A stretch of 64,000 bases of DNA from Archangium violaceum Cb vi76. GTDB taxonomy: Bacteria > Myxococcota > Myxococcia > Myxococcales > Myxococcaceae. The notes below the pieces were generated by a model, which was not told the origin of the DNA, did no database searches, and saw only the letters and a list, made by a program, of their open reading frames with translations. Location of the stretch: NCBI RefSeq assembly GCF_000733295.1, contig NZ_JPMI01000026.1:33513-97512 (forward strand), given 5' to 3'. Numbering within the stretch: position 1 is the first letter of the stretch; every line of letters begins with the position of its first letter. Shown here one piece after another: positions 34,210 to 44,459 of the stretch. The position numbers and the translations under genes are program-made.

Positions 34210-36231
34210 ATGAGACTGAGGTGGAAGCGTGAGTTAGCGTTTTCGGGTGTCCTGTTTCTTGCCCTGAGCGGGTCTCAGGCAGCCGCGGACCCGCTGCCGT
34301 TGTTGGATTCGACGACCACCCGGTCGCCGTTCGCCGCGGCATGCGCTGGGAAACCGGACTCCACTCCGTTGCCGGTGGATCCGCGCACCCTGGTGGTGCC
34401 CGGCGTCAACAAGCCTGGGGCGGCGGTGCAGTTCAATGCCTACTGGGTGGACCTTCACACGCCACCGGCGCCGTTCATCTCGAACCTGCCTCCGAATCCG
34501 GCGACCTGCGGCGAATTTCGCGCAAGCGTCGCCCGGGGCAAGCAGAACATCGAGACCCGCGCCTACTTCCAGCCCTTCACTGACGCGCGCTCCTACTACT
34601 ATCTCTATACGCTCTGGGGCTACCTCTTCCGCCCCTCTGACTTCGACGAGCAGATCATCAAACGGTATGGGCTCGCGAAGGCTCCCTTCCGCAACCCCTA
34701 CCCGCTTCCGTGGGAGGACCCCAACCTCACCAATGGCGGCAGCGGGCAGCTTCCGCTGGGCATCGTCCAGGAGAGGGACAAGAACGGACGCTACACGGGG
34801 AAGATCAGCTCCGGCTGCTCGGGTTGCCACGACTCACGGCTCGGGACCGAGCAGGAGGCCAGCTTCGTGTGGGGCCGCTCGAACGACGCGATCGACGCCG
34901 GGCTGATCCAGTCCGACTTCTTCCGCTCCACGGGCGTGGGGACGGTGCTCCAGCTCGCGCCCGTTCCCTGGAGCGTGGGCCGCGGCACCAGTGATGCCAT
35001 CGGCATCGTTGACCTCCTGCCCGCTCTCTTCGACATGGACTCGCTCGCGATGGTGCCGAGCCTGCTCGAGTACTTCCCGACCCATGCGGGAGGCATGTCC
35101 CGTGCGCCCAACTGGTGGTACCGCGCGTTCAAGACGCGCCAGTTCTGGGATGGAGCGCTCACCTCGGACAACGTCCGCTCGGAGATGGCGTTTGGAATCG
35201 CGAACCTGGGGAGCTCGCCCGCGGAGCGCCGCGCGCTGACCGTCGAGTTCGAGGACAACGACAACTTCTTCCTCTCGCTCTCGCCTCCCCTCTATCCCAA
35301 GCCGATCAACACCGCGCTCGCCGAGCAAGGGGCCGTGCTCTTCCACGAGCGTGACCTCTGGGCGAACGGTGCCAACGCCAACATCCCGAAGACTCCAGGC
35401 AACGGCTCCTGCGCGAGCTGCCATGGCGTCTACTCGCCGCGCTACGCCGCCAACCCCGCGTACCTGCCCGATCCCCGGCTCAAGGGAATCTCCGGCGTCA
35501 TCACGCCCATCGAGACCATCCGGACGGATCCCGCGCGCGAACAACTGATGGCCGACGAGCGCAAGCGCAGGGCCTGGAACACGTCCTTCCTCGCCTACAA
35601 CGACCAGGCGCCCGACCACGGCCCCTTCTACGACGATCCCATCACGAGCGCACTGCGCCGCGTGCCGCGCGGCGCGTATGACAGGGGCACCGGGCCCATC
35701 TACTCGCCCGAAGGGCCGAACACGTGGCTCGAGCCGTTCGGTTACATCGCGACGCCGCTCTACGGCGCATGGGCCTCCGCGCCTTATTTCCACAACGGGA
35801 GCGTGCCCACCCTCTGGGATGTGCTGAAGCCGTCGGACCGCCGGGCGGTGTGGAAGCGCCAGCAGACCTCCGCCAACGTGCTGGGAACCAACGCGGGTTA
35901 CGACGCGAGCTACGACTCGTATGACTTCGCGAAGCTCGGCTGGAAGGTGACGCCACTGGCCTGCGGTGATGTCCCGTTCAACGACCCGTTCATCCCCTGC
36001 AGCCAGGAGATGGCGACGCCTGACATCGTCTTCGCGAACATCGCCAACCTCGTCGCGAACTACAACTCGCTCGCCTACCAGTCACCGCCGCCCGTCACCC
36101 AGAAGCAGATCCGCTCGCGAATGATCTTCAATTCGCACCTCTATGGACAGGGCAACGGCGGGCACGACTTCACCCAATCGCTCACGGACACCGAGCGTTG
36201 GGCCATCATCGAGTACATGAAGACGCTCTAG
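34210..36231 (+). CDS. Secreted di-heme c-type oxygenase, RoxA-like (latex/rubber oxygenase family)
   Basis: 673 residues. ATG 34210 has GGAG 8 bases upstream; signal peptide ends near AAA-DPLP. Two c-type haem sites, C203SGCH207 and C401ASCH405, lie 198 residues apart, close to the spacing (about 199) of the rubber oxygenase RoxA, whose length (about 670) also matches. RoxA enzymes are distant relatives of MauG and CcpA peroxidases. They cleave poly(cis-1,4-isoprene) outside the cell to a C15 keto-aldehyde (ODTD). The downstream beta-oxidation genes fit that chemistry. A di-haem peroxidase of other function is the alternative. A strong hairpin follows the stop. Confidence 0.7.
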   Translation: MRLRWKRELAFSGVLFLALSGSQAAADPLPLLDSTTTRSPFAAACAGKPDSTPLPVDPRTLVVPGVNKPGAAVQFNAYWVDLHTPPAPFISNLPPNPATCGEFRASVARGKQNIETRAYFQPFTDARSYYYLYTLWGYLFRPSDFDEQIIKRYGLAKAPFRNPYPLPWEDPNLTNGGSGQLPLGIVQERDKNGRYTGKISSGCSGCHDSRLGTEQEASFVWGRSNDAIDAGLIQSDFFRSTGVGTVLQLAPVPWSVGRGTSDAIGIVDLLPALFDMDSLAMVPSLLEYFPTHAGGMSRAPNWWYRAFKTRQFWDGALTSDNVRSEMAFGIANLGSSPAERRALTVEFEDNDNFFLSLSPPLYPKPINTALAEQGAVLFHERDLWANGANANIPKTPGNGSCASCHGVYSPRYAANPAYLPDPRLKGISGVITPIETIRTDPAREQLMADERKRRAWNTSFLAYNDQAPDHGPFYDDPITSALRRVPRGAYDRGTGPIYSPEGPNTWLEPFGYIATPLYGAWASAPYFHNGSVPTLWDVLKPSDRRAVWKRQQTSANVLGTNAGYDASYDSYDFAKLGWKVTPLACGDVPFNDPFIPCSQEMATPDIVFANIANLVANYNSLAYQSPPPVTQKQIRSRMIFNSHLYGQGNGGHDFTQSLTDTERWAIIEYMKTL

Positions 36232-36248
36232 AGCTCCGAAACAAGAAC

Positions 36249-36283
36249 CCCGGCCTCTGGCTTCAATCCAGCCAGAGGCCGGG
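36249..36283. terminator. Bidirectional terminator between the oxygenase and the minus-strand SDR
   Basis: Perfect 14-bp inverted repeat (36249-36262 and 36270-36283) with a 7-base loop, placed between two converging stops (36231 and 36287). Read on the minus strand it is followed by a T-rich stretch (TTCTTGTTT). Confidence 0.8.
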
Positions 36284-36286
36284 TGA

Positions 36287-37060
36287 TTACAGTGAATGCA
36301 GCAGATGTCCGCCATCGACGGGCAGTGCGACACCCGTGATGAAGGCGCCGGCGTCGCTGGCCAACAGCAGCAGCGCGCCCGAAAGGTCTTCCACCGACCC
36401 CAGCTTCTTCGACGGAATGTTGTTCTTGAGGTAGGCCTGACCGCGCTCTGACTGGAAGTAACCGGAATTGAGTTCGGTTTCGATGTAGCCGGGGCAGAGC
36501 GCGTTGACGCGGATGTTGTTGCGCATCAACTCCAGCGCCATGTGCCTGGTGAGCTGGATCAAGCCCGCCTTGGACGTGGCATACAGCGATTCTCCGTAGC
36601 CGACTCCGATACCGAGGATCGAGGAGATGTTGACGATGGTGCCCGGCCTGCCGGCCGCGCTCAGTTGATCGACGAACGCACGGGCAACGCGCCACGCCGC
36701 TTTCAGGTTGGTGTCGACGACGAAGTCCCAGTCTTCTTCCCGCGTCTTCGCGAAGAGCATCGATCGGGCGACACCTGCGTTGTTGATCAGCACATCGATG
36801 GTGCCAAAGAACCTGCCCGCCTCCTCGAATGCGGCTTTCACGCTGTCGGGATCGGTGACATCCATGGCCACGGCCGCGGCATCACCACCGGCACTCTTGA
36901 TGCTCTCGGCCAGCTGCTGCAAGCGCTCGACACGGCGCGCGGCGACCACCACCTTGGCGCCGGCTTCGGCCAGGACCCGCGCGAAATGTTCGCCGAGACC
37001 GCTCGACGCACCGGTCACCAGCGCCACACGGCCGGTCAGATCAAAACGATTCTTGCTCAT
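36287..37060 (-). CDS. Short-chain dehydrogenase/reductase (FabG-like)
   Basis: 257 residues. Classical SDR with TGASSGLGEHFARVLAEAG, NNAG, and GESLYATSKAGLIQL (Tyr-x3-Lys), ending in GVALPVDGGHLLHSL. Last gene of a minus-strand set of four (40025 to 36287) with short gaps. In levulinate-type (LvaD) and ACAD10/11-associated gene sets, an SDR reduces a 4-oxo group or oxidises a hydroxyacyl-CoA; that role is inferred from the neighbours. The set looks lower in GC than its flanks by eye. Confidence 0.87.
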   Translation of the reverse strand: MSKNRFDLTGRVALVTGASSGLGEHFARVLAEAGAKVVVAARRVERLQQLAESIKSAGGDAAAVAMDVTDPDSVKAAFEEAGRFFGTIDVLINNAGVARSMLFAKTREEDWDFVVDTNLKAAWRVARAFVDQLSAAGRPGTIVNISSILGIGVGYGESLYATSKAGLIQLTRHMALELMRNNIRVNALCPGYIETELNSGYFQSERGQAYLKNNIPSKKLGSVEDLSGALLLLASDAGAFITGVALPVDGGHLLHSL

Positions 37061-37085
37061 GGTGCCCTCCTGCGTTCTGACGGGG

Positions 37086-38108
37086 TCATCGGATCATCGC
37101 CACGGCCATTTCCGAGATCGGACCGGCCAGCGCGCCGTAGTCCATGGCCTTCTTGCTCGACGCATTGCCGTCGAGCGCACGCTTGTAGACGCCCTGCAGG
37201 ATCGCGGCGATGCGGAAGAAACTGAAGATGATGTAGAAATCCCAGTTCGGGATGGCCTTGATACCGGTCAGCTCGCAATAGCGCGCGACATACTCTTCTT
37301 CCGAGGGAATGCCGAGTGCCTCGCGGTCGAGACCGCCGAGGCCAGGGATCGCCGCGTCCGGCGGCAGGCGCAGATTCATGCATTGATACGCGAGATCCGC
37401 CCACGGGTGGCCGAGCGTCGACAGCTCCCAGTCGAGCACCGCGACGATGCGCGATTCGGCCGGGTGGAACATGACATTGTCCATGCGGTAGTCGCCGTGG
37501 TTCAGCGCGACCCGGCCGTCGTCGGCCGGCACGTTGGCGGGCAGCCACTCCATCAGCTTTTCCATTGCCGGCAGGGTACCGGTCTGGCTGGCCCTGTATT
37601 GTTCGGTCCAGCGTTTGATCTGACGCTCGAAGTAATTGCCGGGGCGGCCGTAGTCGGTGAGACCGGCCTGCTCCAGGTTGACCGTATGCATCGCGGCGAG
37701 TACACGCACCATCTCTCCATAGATGGCGCGGCGTTCGGCCGGTGTCTGTTCCGGCAGCGCGCTGTTCCAGAAGATGCGGCCCTCGACGAACTCCATCACA
37801 TAGAACATCGAGCCGATGACGCTGTCGTCGTCGCACAGGGTCAACATCCGTGGCACCGGTACCTGGGTCGCGGCCAGCGCCTTCATCACACGGTACTCGC
37901 GGTCGACCGCATGCGCCGATTTCAGCAGCACTCCAGGCGGCTTCCGGCGCAGGACGTATCTGCTCTTCTCGGTACGCACCAGGAAGGTCGGGTTGGACTG
38001 ACCGCCCGCGAACTTGGTGCATTCCTGAATCGTGCCGAAATCGGAGATCCGCGCAGCCAGATACTCCTGCAGATTTTCGACATTCAGCGTGTCGATTGCT
38101 TCAGACAT
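37086..38108 (-). CDS. APH-family phosphotransferase (LvaA/ACAD10-11 kinase-like)
   Basis: 340 residues. Aminoglycoside-phosphotransferase fold: nucleotide loop FAGGQSNPTFLV, Lys in RYVLRRKPPG, catalytic loop LNHGDYRMDNVMF (HGD) and metal Asp in AVLDWELSTLG. In this genome context (next to an acyl-CoA dehydrogenase and an SDR) such kinases are thought to phosphorylate 4-hydroxyacyl-CoA so that the hydroxyl can be removed, as in LvaA and the kinase domain of ACAD10/11. An aminoglycoside substrate is unlikely. It ends 25 bp before the SDR start and begins 16 bp after the dehydrogenase stop. Confidence 0.83.
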   Translation of the reverse strand: MSEAIDTLNVENLQEYLAARISDFGTIQECTKFAGGQSNPTFLVRTEKSRYVLRRKPPGVLLKSAHAVDREYRVMKALAATQVPVPRMLTLCDDDSVIGSMFYVMEFVEGRIFWNSALPEQTPAERRAIYGEMVRVLAAMHTVNLEQAGLTDYGRPGNYFERQIKRWTEQYRASQTGTLPAMEKLMEWLPANVPADDGRVALNHGDYRMDNVMFHPAESRIVAVLDWELSTLGHPWADLAYQCMNLRLPPDAAIPGLGGLDREALGIPSEEEYVARYCELTGIKAIPNWDFYIIFSFFRIAAILQGVYKRALDGNASSKKAMDYGALAGPISEMAVAMIR

Positions 38109-38124
38109 GGATACGCCTCCTCGC

Positions 38125-39336
<1,212 letters not shown>

Positions 39337-39356
39337 GGGTTCCCCTTTGAAGACAG

Positions 39357-40025
39357 TCAGGTATACGAGATCAGGTGTTCCGCATCCGGGCGCTCCAGAT
39401 GCGGCTGCGCATTCCAGGACTGCAGCCGCACCTTGTCGCCCTTGAACATCAGACGGGTGATGCCAGTATTCACCATTTGCAGGTTCATGGTGATCATCTG
39501 TTCGACCGTGAGGCCGAGCACTTCGCGCACCAGCGCGCTGATGGCACCGCCGGAGCTGATGGCGAGCACGCGCTGCGCATCGGGCGGGTCGACCATCGCG
39601 CGGAGGCTGGCGCGGATGCGGCTTTCGAAGTCGCTCCAGCTCTCCGGCAACCGAGGATGCCGCAGCGTACCGTCAGCCCAGGCGCCGAGGGTCAGGCGCA
39701 ACTGGCGGTAGAAGACGCGCGCGTCCTTGAGGTCCAACGGCGGTTCGACCGGACACTGCTCCAGATGGCATTCGAGCAGAGCGTGAAAGTGATACTCGTT
39801 GAGGCCCGGCAGGATTTCGGGCTCGAGTCCGGTGTAGCCCGTCGCCTCCAGCGTCTGGCGGTGGCGCAACAGCGATCCGACGACGACACGATCGAAGGTG
39901 AGACCGCGCATGCGGAACCAGTTCCCCAACCGCCGCGCCTGCTCGACCCCGACGGCCGAGAGCCGGTCATAGTCATCCGTGCCGAACGACGCCTGACCGT
40001 GCCGCACCAGATAGATTTCGCCCAT
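39357..40025 (-). CDS. Histidine phosphatase family protein (phosphoglycerate mutase-like)
   Basis: 222 residues from ATG 40025 (GGCGGAGAT upstream); the frame is open a little further but has no better start. RHG motif in [20 protein letters not shown] near the N terminus, with the second catalytic His in AISSGGAIS, where the canonical SHG reads SGG, so the second His is replaced by Gly. Activity may therefore differ from a standard phosphatase. First gene of the minus-strand set; possibly cleaves a CoA-linked phosphate or sugar phosphate. The shared operator at 40141 lies 115 bp upstream. Confidence 0.78.
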   Translation of the reverse strand: MGEIYLVRHGQASFGTDDYDRLSAVGVEQARRLGNWFRMRGLTFDRVVVGSLLRHRQTLEATGYTGLEPEILPGLNEYHFHALLECHLEQCPVEPPLDLKDARVFYRQLRLTLGAWADGTLRHPRLPESWSDFESRIRASLRAMVDPPDAQRVLAISSGGAISALVREVLGLTVEQMITMNLQMVNTGITRLMFKGDKVRLQSWNAQPHLERPDAEHLISYT

Positions 40026-40140
40026 ATCTCCGCCGTTATCTTGCCACGCAGCCTGGGGGACTTTGACCCGCGCGTCCAGCATGACGCAATACGTCGGACA
40101 CCCGGCATGCCCTCACAGGAAGTCCTTCAAAGACTGTTGC

Positions 40141-40159
40141 TGTTGACATGCTGCCAACA
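40141..40159. promoter_or_regulatory. 19-bp palindromic operator at the divergent hydratase/phosphatase promoter (copy 2)
   Basis: TGTTGACATGCTGCCAACA: half-sites TGTTGACA and (other strand) TGTTGGCA. It matches copies 1 and 3 in length and layout, and its TTGACA overlaps the putative promoter of the hydratase operon, which would allow direct repression. Confidence 0.72.
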
Positions 40160-40171
40160 AGCCCCCATCAT
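40143..40171 (+). promoter_or_regulatory. Putative sigma70-type promoter of the beta-oxidation operon
   Basis: Consensus -35 TTGACA (40143-40148), 17-base spacer and -10 CATCAT (40166-40171, 4 of 6 matches). It lies 22 bases before ATG 40194, and the -35 is inside the palindromic operator. Confidence 0.55.
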
Positions 40172-40193
40172 CCCCCGCATTGAGGCCCCACTC

Positions 40194-41036
40194 ATGAGCT
40201 ACCAACACATCCGGTTCTCCGTTGCGAACCGGGTCGCGACCCTGGAGTTGAACCGTCCCGAGGCGAGGAACGGATTCACCGTGACCATGGCGGACGAGCT
40301 CGGCGACGCGCTCGCCAACGCCGACGCGAACGAAGACGTGCGCGTGGTCATCCTCACCGGCGCTGGCAAGGACTTCTGCGTGGGAGCGGACCTGAGCGGC
40401 CGCTCGTTCGAGGTGTCGAATCTCGAGCACCTGGAGCGAGGATGGATCGAGCCAGCGACCCGGGTGACTCGCAAGATGTTCGCGCTGCGGAAGCCCGTCA
40501 TCGCCGCTGTCCGTGGTGCCGCGGTGGGCGTGGGCTCGACGATGATCCTCCCCGCGGACTTCCGCCTCGCCGCGAAAGACAGCCGCTTTGGCTTCGTCTT
40601 CAGCCGGCGTGGCATCTATCCGGAGGCGGGCTCGTGCTGGTTCCTGCCGCGCCTCGTCGGAATGGGGCGCGCGCTCGATTGGATGGTGAGTGGCCGTCTG
40701 ATCCAGGCGGAAGAGGCGCTCGGCGCGGGCCTGGTCCAGTCCCTCCACGAGCCCGGCGCGCTGCTCGATGCCGCCCATGCGCTCGCCCGCGATCTGGTCG
40801 AGAACACCGCGCCGGTATCCGTGGCGGTCATCCGGCAGGCCCTCTATCGTATGAGCGCGCTCCCGTCTCCCGAGCCCGCCTTCGTGCTCGACAGCCAGCT
40901 CATCGCGAGCTGTGCCCAGAACGCGGACGCCGAGGAGGGTGTGATGTCGTTCCTGCAGAAGCGGCCCGCGAAGTTCCCCCGAACGTTGGAGCGGGACCTG
41001 CCGACGTTCCTGCCCTGGAGGGAGCAGAAATCATGA
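40194..41036 (+). CDS. Enoyl-CoA hydratase/isomerase family protein
   Basis: 280 residues from ATG 40194. Crotonase fold: oxyanion-hole segment DFCVGADLSG and AVRGAAVGVGSTMILPADFR, then FVFSRRGIYPEAGSCWFLPR with the catalytic-Glu region. It would hydrate 2-enoyl-CoA in beta-oxidation. First gene of an operon with overlapping junctions: the stop at 41036 overlaps the TetR gene start. Adjacent to the operator, so probably directly regulated by that TetR protein. Confidence 0.88.
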   Translation: MSYQHIRFSVANRVATLELNRPEARNGFTVTMADELGDALANADANEDVRVVILTGAGKDFCVGADLSGRSFEVSNLEHLERGWIEPATRVTRKMFALRKPVIAAVRGAAVGVGSTMILPADFRLAAKDSRFGFVFSRRGIYPEAGSCWFLPRLVGMGRALDWMVSGRLIQAEEALGAGLVQSLHEPGALLDAAHALARDLVENTAPVSVAVIRQALYRMSALPSPEPAFVLDSQLIASCAQNADAEEGVMSFLQKRPAKFPRTLERDLPTFLPWREQKS

Positions 41037-41713
41037 GCCCGGCCCTCGCTCCTCGTTGGAAACGGCTCGAGCCGGACACGCGCAGGGAACAGATCCTGGC
41101 GTGCGCCATGCGGCTCTTCGGCGAGCGTCCGTACTCGGAAGTCTCGACCACGGACATCGCCCGGGAGGCGGGTGTCGCCCGGGGATTGATCAATCACTAC
41201 TTCGGGCAGAAGCGGGATCTCTATTTGAAGGTCGTGAAGAGGATGCTGCTGATGCCCGGCCTGGAAGAGAGCGTGCCCATGACGGGAACCTTGCGGCAGC
41301 GGGTAGAGCGCAGCGTGCAGTGGTACCTCGATACGGTGGCGATCCACGGAAAGACGTATGTGGCGATCACCAGCGCGGGGGGGATCGGCGCGGATCCGGA
41401 GATCGAGCGCATCATCTCGGAGGCGGACGACGTGTCCGCGTTGAAGACGCTCGAGTTCCTGGGCCTCAAGGTCGAGGTCGGAAGTGACGCGCGGCAACGG
41501 GCGATGATTCGCTCCTATGGCGGTCTGGTGAAGGCCACCATCCGCGAGTGGATCCGCGGCGGGACACTCTCGCGCGAAGACGCGCACCTGCTCCTGAGCG
41601 AAGCGCTCATCACGATCGTGCGCGACGTGTTCCCCCAGCTCCATCAAAACGCCCAGTCCGAGCGCGGCGACGCCCGGGGGCAGGGGCGCAAGCGGGCAAA
41701 GGACGAGCAATGA
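41033..41713 (+). CDS. TetR family transcriptional regulator
   Basis: 226 residues, ATGA overlap with the hydratase. N-terminal HTH: STTDIAREAGVARGLINHYF, followed by the variable ligand-binding domain (residues about 75-210) rich in helices. Basic, Arg/Lys/Gln-rich tail. Being encoded inside the beta-oxidation operon makes autoregulation and control by an acyl-CoA or related ligand likely, as with FadR/PsrA-type TetR proteins. It is the likely reader of the 19-bp palindromes at 34173, 40141 and 53299, but binding is inferred. Confidence 0.87.
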   Translation: MSPALAPRWKRLEPDTRREQILACAMRLFGERPYSEVSTTDIAREAGVARGLINHYFGQKRDLYLKVVKRMLLMPGLEESVPMTGTLRQRVERSVQWYLDTVAIHGKTYVAITSAGGIGADPEIERIISEADDVSALKTLEFLGLKVEVGSDARQRAMIRSYGGLVKATIREWIRGGTLSREDAHLLLSEALITIVRDVFPQLHQNAQSERGDARGQGRKRAKDEQ

Positions 41714-42537
41714 CCTCGAAGCCGCTCGCGGGACGCACGCTGTTGATGTCCGGAGGAAGCCGCGGAATCGGGCTGGCGATTGGCGTCGCCGCGGGGCGGC
41801 TGGGGGCCAATGTCGCGCTCCTGGCGAAGACCGACACCCCGGATCCACGGCTGCCCGGGACGGTGCACACGGCGGCCGCGGAGATCGAAGCCGCGGGCGG
41901 CCAGGCGCTCGCGGTGGTCGGCGACGTGCGCGACGAAGCGGCCGTGCAGCGGGCCGTGGACGAGACCGTGGCGCGTTTTGGTGGCATCGACTTCTGCGTC
42001 AACAACGCGAGCGCCCTCGCTCCGCTCAAGACCGAAGAGCTCCCGGTCAAGCGCTTCGACCTGATGCAGCAGATCCAGCTGCGGGGCACGTTCCTTCTGA
42101 CACGCACGGCGATTCCGCACCTGCGGAAGTCTCCCCACCCGCACATCCTCTCGCTCTCGCCACCGGTCAACCTCGCACCGCGCTGGATGGGCCTGCACCC
42201 GGCGTACACGCTCGCCAAGTACGGGATGACCCTGCTCACGCTCGGCTGGGCCGCGGAGCTGGCCGAGGCCGGCATCGCCGCGAACGCCCTCTGGCCCCGG
42301 ACGCTCATCGCCACCGCCGCCGTGAAGAACATGCTCGGAGGCGACGCCTCCATGCAGCGGGCCCGCTCGCCGGAGATCATGGCGGATGCGGCCGTGGCCA
42401 TCCTCCAGCGTCCGCCACGCGATTGCACGGGACAGACCTTCATCGACGAAGACGTCCTTCGCGCCGAGGGCATCACCGACTTCAGCCACTACGGGGGCGG
42501 CCCCGACGTCCTGCTCGACCTCTACGTCGACCCCTGA
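41710..42537 (+). CDS. SDR of the HSDL2/AtuB type
   Basis: 275 residues, ATG overlapping the TetR stop (ATGA at 41710). Coenzyme motif SGGSRGIGLAI, then NVALLAKTDTPDPRLPGTVH, a block typical of HSDL2 and of AtuB from acyclic terpene utilisation. Catalytic YTLAK is present, and the C terminus has CTGQTFIDEDVLRAEGITDF. AtuB-like enzymes occur in citronellol/isoprenoid catabolism, which would suit a polyisoprene-derived substrate; related SDRs also act in general fatty-acid metabolism. Confidence 0.8.
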   Translation: MTSKPLAGRTLLMSGGSRGIGLAIGVAAGRLGANVALLAKTDTPDPRLPGTVHTAAAEIEAAGGQALAVVGDVRDEAAVQRAVDETVARFGGIDFCVNNASALAPLKTEELPVKRFDLMQQIQLRGTFLLTRTAIPHLRKSPHPHILSLSPPVNLAPRWMGLHPAYTLAKYGMTLLTLGWAAELAEAGIAANALWPRTLIATAAVKNMLGGDASMQRARSPEIMADAAVAILQRPPRDCTGQTFIDEDVLRAEGITDFSHYGGGPDVLLDLYVDP

Positions 42538-42583
42538 AGCGAAACATCCCCCCACGTCTGGCCATTGAGTCGAGGAGGTGCCC

Positions 42584-44422
42584 ATGGGTCCGTCTCTCGC
42601 AGCTTTGGAAGCGCAGTGCCAATCACAGGCAAGCAAGCTCACGCTGCCGCTGCTCCTCAAACGCAATGCCGAGGAATACGCGGGCGCTCCCGCCCTCACC
42701 GCCGGAGACAAGACGCTCACCTGGGCGCAGTTGCGCGAACAGACCGCCGCGCTCGCTCGCGGGCTCGGCGCGCTCGGGCTGAGGCGAGGCGAGCGGATGC
42801 TGATCATGATGTCCAGCCGGCCCGAGCACTGGATCATCGACTTCGCCGCGGTCCACCTCGGTGCCATCCCCTGTACCGCGTACCAGACCCTGAGCACCGA
42901 GCAGGTGGGCTACGTCGCGAGGCACAGCGGGGCCACGGTAGCGGTACTGGAGGGCGCGGAGGAGGTCGCACGGTGGCGGCCGGTGCTCGAAACGCTCCCG
43001 GCGCTCAAACGGCTCATCGTCCTCGATGCATCGGCCATCCCAGCCGGGGATACGCGCTTCGTCTCCTTCGCGGAGGTCGAGGCCGGGGGCCGCGGATTGC
43101 ACCAGGGGGAACCCGCGGTCTTCGAGGACGCCTGGAGGACCATCCGGCCCGAGGATCCGATCGCGATGATGTACACCTCGGGCACCACGGGCGATCCCAA
43201 GGGCGTGGTGCTGAGCCACCGGAACGCCTTCTACGAGGCGGTCGCGGTGGACATCGCCGTCCCCATCCCCATGCAGTCCCCGTCGATCGCCTATCTCCCG
43301 CTGGCGCATATCGCGGAGCGCGAGCTCGGCTTCTACCGCGCGCTCTACAAGGCGCTGCACATGCACATCTGCACGGATCCCGCGGGTGTGGTGCCACTGA
43401 TGGCCAAGGTGTCTCCCCCCGCGTTCTTCGGAGTACCGCGCGTCTGGGAGAAGCTCGCCGCGGGCCTGCGGGCCAGGCTGGGCACGCTCGAGCCTTCCCA
43501 GCGCGAGCCCATCCTCGCCGCTCATGCAGTGGCCGTGGAGGTCTTCCGGCTCGAAGGCGCCGGAAGAACCGTTCCCCCGGAGCTCATGCAGAAGGCCGCG
43601 GAGGTGGAGGCCAGGGTCCTCAAGCCCCTGCGCAGGACGCTCGGGCTGGATGCGCTCCAGTGGGCGAGCAGCGGCTCGGCACCCATCCCCGTCGACATTC
43701 TCGAGTACCTCGGAGGCTTCGGGCTCAAGGTGCTCGAGGTCTGGGGCATGAGCGAAACCACCGGCTGCGCCACCATCAGCACGCCCGCGGACTTCCGCCT
43801 CGGTGCCGTGGGCCGGCCCATTCCCGGGGTGCAACTCCGGCTGGCCAGCGACGATGAAATCTTCGTCCGCGGCCCCGTGGTGTTCCTCGGCTATCTCGCC
43901 GCGGACGGACAGATCGTCAGCGCGGTCGACGCGGACGGCTGGCTCGCCACCGGCGACATCGGCACGCTCGACGCCGACGGATTCCTCACCATCACCGACC
44001 GGAAGAAGGAACTCCTCATCACCTCGAGCGGGAAGAACATCGCGCCATCCCGCATCGAGGGCATGCTGCGCGCCCATCCGCTCGTCGCCCAGGCGATCAC
44101 GATTGGAGACCGTCGGCCCTACGTGACGGCGCTCATCTCCCTCGACCCGGACGCCGCGCCGCTCTGGGCCAAAGCGCATGGCCTCGCGTCGCGCTCGTTC
44201 GCCGAGCTCACGCGCGATCCGGCGATTCGCGCCGAGCTCGAGTCGCTCGTCGCCTCGACCAACGCCCGGCTTTCCCGCGCGGAGCAGATCAAGCGCTTCG
44301 AGGTGGTCCCCGAGGCGTGGTCTCCCGCGACGGGCCAGCTCACGCCCACCCTCAAGCTCAAGCGCCGCGTGATCCTCGAGCAGTACGCCGGGCGCATCGA
44401 CGCGCTCTACGCGGACGCCTGA
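42584..44422 (+). CDS. Long-chain acyl-CoA ligase (AMP-forming)
   Basis: 612 residues from ATG 42584 (AGGAGG 5 bases upstream; a GTG at 42578 is inside that site). ANL superfamily: P-loop MMYTSGTTGDPKGVVLSH, adenylate motif VLEVWGMSETTGCATIST, WLATGDIGTLDADGF with the hinge Asp, and DRKKELLITSSGKNIAPSRI near the catalytic Lys region. Long-chain type because of its size and the AMP-binding C-terminal layout. It would activate the carboxylic acid for beta-oxidation. Confidence 0.9.
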   Translation: MGPSLAALEAQCQSQASKLTLPLLLKRNAEEYAGAPALTAGDKTLTWAQLREQTAALARGLGALGLRRGERMLIMMSSRPEHWIIDFAAVHLGAIPCTAYQTLSTEQVGYVARHSGATVAVLEGAEEVARWRPVLETLPALKRLIVLDASAIPAGDTRFVSFAEVEAGGRGLHQGEPAVFEDAWRTIRPEDPIAMMYTSGTTGDPKGVVLSHRNAFYEAVAVDIAVPIPMQSPSIAYLPLAHIAERELGFYRALYKALHMHICTDPAGVVPLMAKVSPPAFFGVPRVWEKLAAGLRARLGTLEPSQREPILAAHAVAVEVFRLEGAGRTVPPELMQKAAEVEARVLKPLRRTLGLDALQWASSGSAPIPVDILEYLGGFGLKVLEVWGMSETTGCATISTPADFRLGAVGRPIPGVQLRLASDDEIFVRGPVVFLGYLAADGQIVSAVDADGWLATGDIGTLDADGFLTITDRKKELLITSSGKNIAPSRIEGMLRAHPLVAQAITIGDRRPYVTALISLDPDAAPLWAKAHGLASRSFAELTRDPAIRAELESLVASTNARLSRAEQIKRFEVVPEAWSPATGQLTPTLKLKRRVILEQYAGRIDALYADA

Positions 44423-44459
44423 CCCATCACCTCCCGGAACCCACACCCAGGGGACATCC

